Of a DNA stretch of 13,060 nucleotides, positions 1 to 10,400 are shown piece by piece. Each line of letters starts with the position of its first letter. Within the stretch, counting starts at the first letter, position 1. The notes below the pieces were generated by a model. It saw only the letters and a program-made list of their open reading frames with translations. It did not search any database and had not been told where the DNA came from. The stretch is from JAZGDL01 sp036477795. Lineage in GTDB: Bacteria > Planctomycetota > Phycisphaerae > UBA1845. The stretch lies in the NCBI GenBank assembly GCA_036477795.1, contig JAZGDL010000263.1, positions 1 through 13,060 on the forward strand, written 5' to 3'. Both the position numbers and the translations under genes were made by a program.

Positions 1-972
1 AAAGACCGTGAAAGCGGAGTCCGCAATGTCGGCATGTACCGGGTTCAGGTCTTTGAGCCCAAGATGACAGCCATGCACTGGCACGTGCACCACGACGGCC
101 CCCGCCATCACCGCAAGTACAAAGCCAAGGGCCAGCGCATGCCGCTGGCCATCGTCCTGGGCGGCGAATCGGTCCTGCCGTATGCAGCCACCTGCCCCCT
201 GCCGCCCGACGTCAGTGAACTCCTGTTAGCCGGCTTTTTGAACGGCGGCGGCATCGGGCTGGTTCGTTGCAAGACCATCGACATGGAAGTTCCCGCCAAC
301 GCCGAGATCGTTATTGAGGGCTACGTGGAGCCGGAAGAGACCATCACGGAAGGCCCCTTCGGCGACCACACCGGCTATTACTCGCAAGCTGACCGGTACC
401 CCGTCTTCCGGGTGACGGCCATCACCCACCGCCGCGACCCCATCTACCCCACTACCATCGTCGGTCTGCCTCCGCACGAGGATTACTACCTCGGCAAATG
501 CACCGAGCGCATCTTCCTGCCGCTCTTGAGAATGCTTGTCCCGGACATCATCGATTACTCACTGCCCATGTTCGGCGCGTTCCACAACTGCGTCTTCGTG
601 AAGATATCCAAACGCTACCCCTATCAAGCCCGCAACGTCATGAGCAGCATCTGGGGAGCCGGCCAAATGATGTTCACCAAGATGATCGTGGTCGTCGACG
701 AGCACGTAGACGTCCACGACGAGCAGGCGGCGCTCTTTGCCATGTGTGCCAACGTCGATTGGCGCCGCGACACGGTGATCGTGGACGGCCCCGTTGACAT
801 CCTGGACCACGCTGCTCCCTATGAAGGAGCCGGCAGCAAGATCGGCATCGACGCCACCCGCAAGATTCCCGGCGAAGGCCAATACCGCGAATACCCCTCC
901 CTAATCCGGATGTCCGACGAGATCATGAAGAAGGTCACCGCCCGTTGGCGAGAATATGGATTGGAACCGTAA
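1..972 (+). CDS. UbiD-family prenylated-FMN decarboxylase, N-terminus missing (cut by window edge)
   Basis: The frame is open from base 1 and ends in TAA at 970-972, giving 323 residues. UbiD enzymes are about 480-600 residues, so roughly the first 165 are outside the window. Family marks (fragment numbering): RNVGMYR at 8-14, whose Asn9 and Arg14 match the metal- and prFMN-binding Asn/Arg pair; a His-rich stretch at 26-36, where His30 aligns with the metal-ligand His of E. coli UbiD; TEGPFGDHTGYY with the catalytic-type Glu117; and the C-terminal GSKIGIDATRKIPGE block. These enzymes remove a carboxyl group from (hydroxy)aromatic acids using prenylated FMN. In bacteria the usual job is quinone synthesis: ubiquinone in proteobacteria, menaquinone (futalosine route) elsewhere. 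The menaquinone role is likelier in a planctomycete, but this is inference; the sequence shows only the family. The ATG at 34 is internal. The gene converges on the HEAT/TPR gene 30 bases downstream. Confidence 0.93.
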   Translation, partial: KDRESGVRNVGMYRVQVFEPKMTAMHWHVHHDGPRHHRKYKAKGQRMPLAIVLGGESVLPYAATCPLPPDVSELLLAGFLNGGGIGLVRCKTIDMEVPANAEIVIEGYVEPEETITEGPFGDHTGYYSQADRYPVFRVTAITHRRDPIYPTTIVGLPPHEDYYLGKCTERIFLPLLRMLVPDIIDYSLPMFGAFHNCVFVKISKRYPYQARNVMSSIWGAGQMMFTKMIVVVDEHVDVHDEQAALFAMCANVDWRRDTVIVDGPVDILDHAAPYEGAGSKIGIDATRKIPGEGQYREYPSLIRMSDEIMKKVTARWREYGLEP

Positions 973-1002
973 TGGCGTGTAACCGGCTTACGTCGCAGAG
1001 GG

Positions 1003-1701
1003 CTATGCCACCGGGGCACTGTGCGTGCAAAGGCTTTGGATCCTTCGCATGGATTGACGGATGCCTTCCATACGCGGATGAATGCTGAGAGCGGCGCGAT
1101 AGCATGAGAAAGCTTGTGCAAAATGTCCCAGGTGAGTGTAGGCATGACCCAGACCGGCGTGAGCACCGAAGTGGCATCGGTTAAGCTTGACGGTCCGCTT
1201 GCCGTCGGCGATCGCCCCCATGTAGTCCTCCTGCAGATAACGAGCGATGGCCCGCTGGTTGTAGGCCTCGGCGAATGCGGGGTTGCGGGTGATGACTTCA
1301 TCAAGGGTTGCAGTTGCGGCGTTGTAGCGCGTTTCGCCGATGTGGTCCGCTGCGGTTTGCAGCATTCGCCTGACGCCCTTTCCCGCTTCGTCAAACCAAA
1401 CCCGCCAGAGGGCATCTTCAGCCGCGGATACGACGGCGGCGTCATCATGGTGCAAAGCACGCACCAGGGGCATCACCGCTACCGGGCCTCCGATAACACC
1501 CAGACAGTACGCGGCGACCCAACTGACCACCGAGTCATCGCCGTGCAGCAACTCCGCCAGCGTGCCGATCGACCAGTTAGGCCGCAGGCATCTCAACAAG
1601 CCGGGTTCGTCGTCGTCTCGAATGTAGGGGGCGGCTTCTTTCAGTAAGCCAGCGGCGTGAGGCTGACGCCCATGACGATACGCCTCGAGATCACAGTGCA
1701 T
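1003..1701 (-). CDS. HEAT-repeat / TPR protein (possibly the 3' part of an interrupted gene)
   Basis: A predicted soluble protein of 232 residues without a signal peptide. Residues about 44-103 form two HEAT-like helical pairs (spacing of LLHGDDSVVSWVAAYCLGVIG and a second LVRALHHDDAAV unit). Residues about 110-211 form three TPR units with typical A-x(n)-Y, G-x-Y/F and P at the turn (NPAFAEAY, DYMGAIADG, GHFAQAFSCYRAALSIHP). Such proteins are protein-protein scaffolds; no catalytic motif is seen. ATG at 1701 is the first start after an in-frame TAA at 1729-1731, and only a weak GGCGGG lies before it. The nine codons between the TAA and the ATG, and about 29 codons upstream of the TAA, also read as plausible protein, so the gene may originally have begun farther upstream (see separate entry). 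It is convergent with the UbiD gene. The partner or process is unknown. Confidence 0.8.
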   Translation of the reverse strand: MHCDLEAYRHGRQPHAAGLLKEAAPYIRDDDEPGLLRCLRPNWSIGTLAELLHGDDSVVSWVAAYCLGVIGGPVAVMPLVRALHHDDAAVVSAAEDALWRVWFDEAGKGVRRMLQTAADHIGETRYNAATATLDEVITRNPAFAEAYNQRAIARYLQEDYMGAIADGKRTVKLNRCHFGAHAGLGHAYTHLGHFAQAFSCYRAALSIHPRMEGIRQSMRRIQSLCTHSAPVA

Positions 1702-1818
1702 CGGTTGGCCCGCCGGGTTCGCTTTGAGTTACTCGAAAAACACCTTTACGGTCGCAGGAATGTCCGGATGATAGTAGGCGGCCTGCAACCGATAAGTCAA
1801 CCGGCCGGCGAATTCCAT
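1702..1818 (-). other. In-frame upstream extension of the HEAT/TPR gene, interrupted by one TAA
   Basis: Reading the minus strand in the frame of the HEAT/TPR gene, an ATG at 1818 begins 29 codons with protein-like composition, ending in VKVFFE. TAA follows at 1729-1731, then LKANPAGQP leads directly into the annotated ATG at 1701. Both sides of the stop look like one amphipathic coding stretch, with no shift of frame. Possible readings are a real nonsense mutation (pseudogene or shortened gene), an assembly or sequencing error, or a chance open frame with the gene truly starting at 1701. No convincing ribosome site precedes 1818. The frame stays open still farther upstream (to 2238), but that part lies under the plus-strand membrane gene and is probably its shadow. 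Confidence 0.35.
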
Positions 1819-1852
1819 TTTGAATGGGGCGGGCTCTTGGGGCACGATTCCC

Positions 1853-1858
1853 AGGGGG
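1853..1858 (+). promoter_or_regulatory. Ribosome binding site AGGGGG for the membrane protein
   Basis: AGGGGG ends five bases before ATG 1864. It decides that start against in-frame codons farther upstream (from 1657), which have no such site and translate to Arg-rich, non-protein-like sequence. Confidence 0.6.
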
Positions 1859-1863
1859 CAGAT

Positions 1864-2511
1864 ATGAACCCGCAAAAAGTAAGGGAAGACCCTAACAACC
1901 GGGATAGCAAGGTCGCGCATCCCCGAGGCCCAACGGTGCACATTAAAGTGCCCCGTTTTCGTGCTCTGGAGCGTGCCCTGATGCGGCTCGTTCCCGGCGG
2001 GTTTTTGCTTTTTGTCAGCTATCGTGTTCTCATGGCGCTTAACTTCTCCGCTTCCGGGATCAGCAACCGGATCACCGAGTACAGCATCACCGTAGTGATC
2101 CTGCCCCTGGCCATCGCCGGTCTGGTGCTGGTCTTGAGGGGCTTGAGATGGTTGGCGATGGCGTTTTGGCCCGGGCGGTTGTGCATTGTGGCTGACGCCG
2201 ACGCGCTCACCTTCGATCTTGGCCCCATGGGGCGGCATCGTTACCCGACGGATCGGCTCGATGTTCGTTATTTGTTCGAGATGCCCGGCGATTTCCAGGA
2301 CGAGGGGAAGTCTTTCGAGGCCTACCTAGACCCCCGCCAACAGATGGAGGAGCTGCTGCCGCGGATTCGCTTTCCCGGCGAACCGGATGCCCTCGAAGAG
2401 CGAATCACGTATTACGCACCAGGCACCGAGAAACAGCTCGCCGAGACCTTCCGGCCTTTCGTCGAATACATGCGCCGCGACCGTAACGATCCGCCGCAAG
2501 ACGACGATTGA
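1864..2511 (+). CDS. Small two-helix membrane protein with a soluble C-terminal domain
   Basis: A protein of 215 residues that I do not recognise as a named family. A hydrophilic N-terminal segment (1-44) is followed by two predicted membrane helices: about 45-61 (GGFLLFVSYRVLMALNF) and about 74-101 (ITVVILPLAIAGLVLVLRG...). The remaining ~110 residues are soluble and begin with alternating strands (LCIVADADALTFDLG, then RHRYPTDRLDVRYLF). The order 'two helices, then a small beta-rich domain' resembles bacterial PH-like (YcxB/bPH type) membrane proteins, but this is a topology-based guess. The C-terminus is acidic (DDD). The start is fixed by AGGGGG at 1853-1858. The gene is divergent from the HEAT/TPR gene with a 162-base gap and convergent with secA. 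No clear promoter was found in the gap. Confidence 0.72.
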   Translation: MNPQKVREDPNNRDSKVAHPRGPTVHIKVPRFRALERALMRLVPGGFLLFVSYRVLMALNFSASGISNRITEYSITVVILPLAIAGLVLVLRGLRWLAMAFWPGRLCIVADADALTFDLGPMGRHRYPTDRLDVRYLFEMPGDFQDEGKSFEAYLDPRQQMEELLPRIRFPGEPDALEERITYYAPGTEKQLAETFRPFVEYMRRDRNDPPQDDD

Positions 2512-2614
2512 GGCTTCACGCTTTGTCCACGGCCACGAGCCCTTCCGCCCAGACCACAACCGTCCCGGCCATATCCACCGCCTTCTGATGCTCGTCGGAA
2601 GTGACCGTCTCGAC

Positions 2615-2638
2615 GACGCCGGGACACCGCCCGGCGTC
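2615..2638. terminator. Hairpin between convergent genes (terminator-like, no T tract)
   Basis: A perfect 9-bp stem (GACGCCGGG at 2615-2623, CCCGGCGTC at 2630-2638) with a 6-base loop sits in the 183-base gap between the ends of the membrane-protein gene (+) and secA (-). It could stop transcription from both sides. There is no run of T after either arm, so an intrinsic terminator is not proven; it may simply be an intergenic palindrome. Confidence 0.4.
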
Positions 2639-2694
2639 TGCCAAACGACGAAGTCACTGCTGAGGTCGACTTGAATAAGCCGGGACAGCCCACG

Positions 2695-6576
<3,882 letters not shown>

Positions 6577-6624
6577 GAGGAGACCCGGATTCCGTAAACC
6601 TAAAACCTTTTGAACCGATCATGT

Positions 6625-6651
6625 GTAGCGCCACCCCTTGTGGGCGGCGCC
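6625..6651 (+). repeat. Dispersed hairpin repeat, copy 1
   Basis: The 27-base element starts GTAGCGCCACCCC. The stem is GCGCCACCC (6628-6636) against GGGCGGCGC (6642-6650), 8 of 9 pairs, with a 5-base loop. A second copy lies inverted at 11677-11703 and differs at one base. Confidence 0.75.
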
Positions 6652-6679
6652 AACGCGTGGTGAGAATTGAGGTGCAGCG

Positions 6680-6976
6680 CTACGGGCCGTACAAGCCGCC
6701 CGGACGCCACCGCCGCATCAAACGGCAATGCCGGACCGCGACAACCACCGACGCCAACGAGAAATGCCCGGGCCTGAACGACCCTGCACCGACCGGCGGA
6801 GGCGATAGTGTTAGTGTGTCGGGTGCGTTGCCCGCCGTATACGGCGCGGGCGTCCAAGCGCATCCGGGAGTTAGCGCATTGCAGCGGTTGCCGGCACTCG
6901 CCACGGGCGAGGCCGACACCAATACGAATATAAGAGTCCCGAAAACCGACCACATGCCGACCGCGCAGAATGTCAT
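6680..6976 (-). CDS. Candidate small secreted protein, unknown function
   Basis: An open frame of 98 residues that I do not recognise. Its first 28 residues look like a signal peptide: a long hydrophobic core (VGMWSVFGTLIFVLVSASPV) then ASA before Gly29, an AxA-type cleavage site. A basic n-region is lacking unless translation starts at the in-frame GTG at 6994, which adds one Arg. A TATAAT box ends at 7001, so a transcript would begin about 6994: the GTG start would be leaderless and the ATG at 6976 would have a very short leader. The mature part (CNALTPGCAWTP, proline-rich, then Arg-rich) is unconvincing. An overlapping minus-strand frame (6600-6953) is also open, so a frameshift or no gene at all is possible. 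It ends about 100 bases before the secA start. Confidence 0.3.
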   Translation of the reverse strand: MTFCAVGMWSVFGTLIFVLVSASPVASAGNRCNALTPGCAWTPAPYTAGNAPDTLTLSPPPVGAGSFRPGHFSLASVVVAVRHCRLMRRWRPGGLYGP

Positions 6977-7000
6977 TCGCGAAGAACCATACACACGCCT

Positions 7001-7027
7001 ATTATAGCGACCGGTTGCGGATGTAAA
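7001..7027 (-). promoter_or_regulatory. Promoter-like site, TTTACA-N15-TATAAT
   Basis: A perfect TATAAT (minus strand, 7006-7001) is preceded by TTTACA (7027-7022) with a 15-base spacer, shorter than the usual 17. It points toward the small candidate gene and secA; the secA start is about 425 bases downstream. Confidence 0.45.
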
Positions 7028-7049
7028 CAGACAGTTGGAGCAATCCGAG

Positions 7050-7097
7050 CCCCAAGCGCCAGCGCCGGGCAGTAATCAGATCCCCAAGCGCCAGCGC
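7050..7097 (+). repeat. Two direct copies of CCCCAAGCGCCAGCGC
   Basis: Identical 16-mers at 7050-7065 and 7082-7097 lie 32 bases apart. The second is followed by GGGG, forming a CCCC...GGGG palindrome around GCGC-CA-GCGC. Each copy is preceded by AATC. They look like partial copies of a dispersed intergenic palindrome. Confidence 0.65.
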
Positions 7098-7110
7098 GGG
7101 GTATCCTGGT

Positions 7111-7137
7111 GCGAGTCCGCCGAAGGCGGATTCTCGC
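7111..7137. repeat. Strong hairpin, 11-bp stem with GAA triloop
   Basis: GCGAG-TCCGCC (7111-7121) pairs with GGCGGA-(TT)-CTCGC (7125-7137) around GAA, with a 2-base bulge. There is no T tract. It is about 270 bases past the FG-GAP gene's stop, so it is more likely a repeat element than that gene's terminator. Confidence 0.55.
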
Positions 7138-7305
7138 GCGTCGGCATTGGAGGGCGCCTATCCCCTTTTGGGCCCCGCCTCCGGTGGCAACCCTTCGGGC
7201 CCACCGCACCGATCAACTCGCTGGATTACGTGGTGGGCGTTTTCCGCCTGAGCACGGCGCAGCCGCTCAGCCATTCGATGCACGTCCCCGCCGCATTCTT
7301 CCGTA

Positions 7306-7381
7306 ATCCGAGCCGCGACCGTGAGGGAGCGGGCTGTCGGGGCGTAGCGTTTGCACCCTCCCTTACGGTCGGGTCTCGGAT
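7306..7381. repeat. Large imperfect palindrome (REPIN-like element)
   Basis: Left arm 7306-7329 (ATCCGAG...GACCGTGAGGGAG) and right arm 7358-7381 (CTCCCTTACGGTC...CTCGGAT) are about 24 bases each. They pair almost throughout, with a G-T wobble and one or two mismatches, around a 28-base loop. Its plus-strand translation gives NPSRDREGAG and PSLTVGSR, peptide strings I know from spurious planctomycete ORF annotations, which fits a dispersed family. It begins 27 bases past the FG-GAP stop codon. Confidence 0.75.
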
Positions 7382-7408
7382 AATACGCCATCTGCGTGAG
7401 ACACTACA

Positions 7409-10400
7409 CTAGAAGTTGAATCCGTAGATGAGATAAGCTTCACCGGCGTCGGTACGGCCTTCGGGGTCAGCCCGGATGGAGCCGATCAGGATGTCCGCCC
7501 GGCCGTCACCGTCCACGTCACCGGCGGGGCCTATGCCGAAGGACCGCTTTTTTTTCTTCTCTTCGATCCCACCACCAAGTTCATCGTCCGAACTCCGACC
7601 GACGAAGACAACCCCGCGCAGAGCGCTGGAGCCCAATTCCTCGATGCGGATCGTGGGGTCCTCACCTGCATCTACACGCGCCCGTGCGATGTCCCTGAGG
7701 TTGTTGGTGGTCCCGCTAGTCCCCAGAATGAGATAAACCTCGCCCGCGTCGGTGAGCAGATTGTCCGTAGCCCCAGGGATGGTGTCGGCGGCTCCGTCCC
7801 CGAACGGGCTTTCCGGATCGAGCAGGTTCACCACGTCGATCCCGGGCTCAAGTGCGGTGCTCGGATCGTCGTCATCGTCAAAGGCCGGCGAAGCGCCGGG
7901 GGCGGCCACCAGCAGGTCGTTGACACCGTCACCGTTGAAGTCGCCCACAACGGCCACGTTGAAACCGAACTGATCGCCACAAGGTCGCGTCTCGCCCCCC
8001 TCACACCCCATCCGCCCGATGATACGCACCGCCGCCAGAGGATCGCCGTCCGAGTCGCTGAGCGTCAACAAGGTCTCAATGCCCCGTCCATTAGCCGGTG
8101 TGATCAAGTCGTCCGTCGCGAAGATGACGATGATCTCACCTTTCCCGCCCTCGGCGTTGGGATTCCCGAGGATGATATCATCGTGACCATCACCGTTGAA
8201 GTCCACCGTCGCGTTGCTGACGCTGCCATCACTGTTGATCACCGAGAGGCTCCGTGCAATGACTTCCCCAAACCCTTCCTGTTCGCCCGCTCGCCCGTTG
8301 AACCGTGAACCGGCCAGCCGCTCGTCGTCGAGCGAATCAAGGGACAGTTTGGACAGGAGATAGTCACCCTCGATGTCCGGATCGCGCCGGTAGGCAATGT
8401 ACACCACACCGTCCTTATTGTTCCCGAGCGGGGCCCCGATCACAAAATCCTCTCTGTTGTCGAGATTGAAATCGGGAACACCTTCGACGATCTCAATCTT
8501 TTGTCCTGGTTCACCCAACACCAGGAATGGACTCGGGAAGCGCTCCAGTAGATCGATCCGCCGCCCAACTTGGTGGAGCGAATCGATCTGGTACTGATAG
8601 GGCATCTGCGGGGCCGTCGGGGCCCCGTCGTCCGGATTCAAAGCGATGAACTTCTCGCCTTGACACGCACCCACGATGACCTGGGCCGGGTCACTGCCGT
8701 CGACCGTATCCCTCCAGTCGACCCAGAGGTTGTTGATGTTGAACAGATAGACCAAGCCGTTGTCGTTCAGGACACTCGAACCACTAGCCCCGGTCACCTC
8801 GTCGTCGACGGGCGTGCGGTTCGGCGAACTGACCAACAGGAACCCGCCGCTGACCGAGATGGCCGCCCCAAACTTGTCACCCGTCATCGACTCCATATCC
8901 TCCGTTCCACTCCCGCGCCCGATGATGCGTGCCCCGAAGGGAGCCCGTGGCTCGTTCTGCGCGATCGCCCCAAGAAAGTTGCAGTAGCGCAGCGCATAGA
9001 ATCCGCTTCCAGACGTCGTGTCAGTGTCATTCTCAACGGACGTCGGATCGACCGCCCCTCCTGTTATCATCTTCAGCGCCCTGGCGCGCAGGGTCGAATC
9101 CTGAGGGAGCGTGACCCGATGGTTGGCCACGGCAAAACACGCGCAATTCCCGTCCGTCGGCCCCCCAGGGTCCGCAAATATCTTGGCGCCCGCCGGGAAC
9201 CCGTCCGCCAGCGCACGATTGAACCCGTCCCAAGGCCCGACATACGTTTCGAAACACCCGTCTCTGTTGCCAAGACTGCACACTCCGGTAATAAGGGCGA
9301 GCTCGTCGATGAACAAGCTGGGTCCGATGGCGCCGCCGTCCCCGCACGTTTCGCAGTTGTCGCACGGATCTCCCACTGGACATTCCCGTGTCACACTCGC
9401 CACCGCCCGCCGGAAGTTCTGACCCACGAGATCGAGGAAAATCACCGCCTTCTCCTCCAGGGGGGCATCGGCACTGGGCGGAAGCTGCTCCGCAGGAGGG
9501 GGATTCGACAGAAGGGGATTCTGGCTGCTGACGATCACTACCCCACCCCGAAGAAACTGCCTGGCTTTCTCCAGCGAGTTGAATACGTCCGGTTCCTTGC
9601 GAACGACAAGCGGTTGCGTGTGCCCGCGCGAATCGACGAAGGGAAATCCGAACATGAGCTCCGGAATTCCGTCGCCGTCCTGATCGGGGATGGGGCGTAC
9701 GGCACCCATCCCATCGGTCTCCTCCTGGGCGTCGGGCTCGTCGCGAGGACGGATCCCTGGTGCGACCACTCCGCGCAATAGGGCCGTTCCCACGGTGTTG
9801 AGATTGTGCGTTTCGTTGCGCGGGTTGTCACCGAATATGATGTAGGCCTCGCCGATGCCGATGCCCGAGGGGTTGAGGAAAAACGGCTTGCCGAAACGGG
9901 CTCCGATCATGAAATCGTCGTGACCGTCGTTGTCGTAATCGCCCACGGCGTTGAGAAACGTGCCGGCGTTGTCCTGGAAGTTCACGCCTTGGTAGATTTC
10001 CCCCTGGCGTGTGGAGGCGATTCCCTGGCCGATCTGGCCGAGCCAGAACTGCGGGGCGGTCAGCGACACCCGCACCGTGCCCGGCGCCGCGGCGATCTTC
10101 GAAGCGGCCAGGGGCGGATCGGTCACGATCAACTCCACAACCACCACGTGAAGGCCGGTCTCGTTGGTCGTCGTCCACGTGGCGGAGGTGACCGACGTCG
10201 AAGCTCCAAGGAGGATGTTCACCTCCGTCCCCACCACACCCAAATCCTCCGTCGCGGAAAACTTTCTGGCGAACACGTCGATGGTGCCCTTGCCCGCGGG
10301 CACATTGGTGGTCCATTCAATCTCCACGCTGTCGCCCTGGGCAACGCGTATGCTTTCACCGGGCTGACTCACGGTGATGGCGGCATCTTCAGCCTGCACC

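Larger units (their letters stand above)
6577..7408. other. 832-base spacer rich in palindromic repeats
   Basis: The spacer lies between secA and the FG-GAP lipoprotein gene, both on the minus strand. From left to right it holds a hairpin repeat (6625-6651), a weak candidate for a small secreted protein (6680-6976), a TATAAT promoter-like site (7001-7027), paired 16-base direct repeats (7050-7097), a hairpin (7111-7137), a stretch with two GGGCCC palindromes (7170-7202), and a large imperfect palindrome (7306-7381). No RNA gene was recognised. The open frames running through the repeats have no protein-like features. Confidence 0.7.

Noticed and set aside
1657..1863. N-terminal extension of the two-helix membrane protein
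   Set aside because: Arg-rich translation without protein character, no ribosome site; AGGGGG before ATG 1864 gives the better start.
2516..2653. 45-codon minus-strand frame after secA ending ...VVVWAEGLVAVDKA
   Set aside because: The last half looks protein-like, but there is no ATG/GTG start of suitable length, no ribosome site, and the hairpin 2615-2638 runs through it. Too weak to call a gene.
6577..6660. A secA promoter close to its start codon
   Set aside because: Searched the minus strand for -35/-10 pairs just upstream of ATG 6576; nothing close to consensus was found.
6600..6953. Minus-strand 117-codon frame overlapping the small secreted candidate
   Set aside because: No signal peptide, start site or domain; its end runs into the dispersed hairpin repeat. 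Kept only as a possible sign of frameshift decay.
7050..7097. Spaced repeats as a possible mini CRISPR
   Set aside because: Only two 16-base copies with a 16-base gap, no third repeat, no cas gene; they belong to the palindromic repeat mosaic.
7035..7412. Plus-strand 125-codon frame through the spacer repeats
   Set aside because: It is translated repeat sequence (NPSRDREGAG / PSLTVGSR type), a known annotation artefact of planctomycete palindromic repeats.
8570..9781. Plus-strand open frame (403 codons) opposite the FG-GAP gene
   Set aside because: Arg/Pro/His-rich shadow translation with no recognisable motif, while the minus strand gives clear FG-GAP blades.
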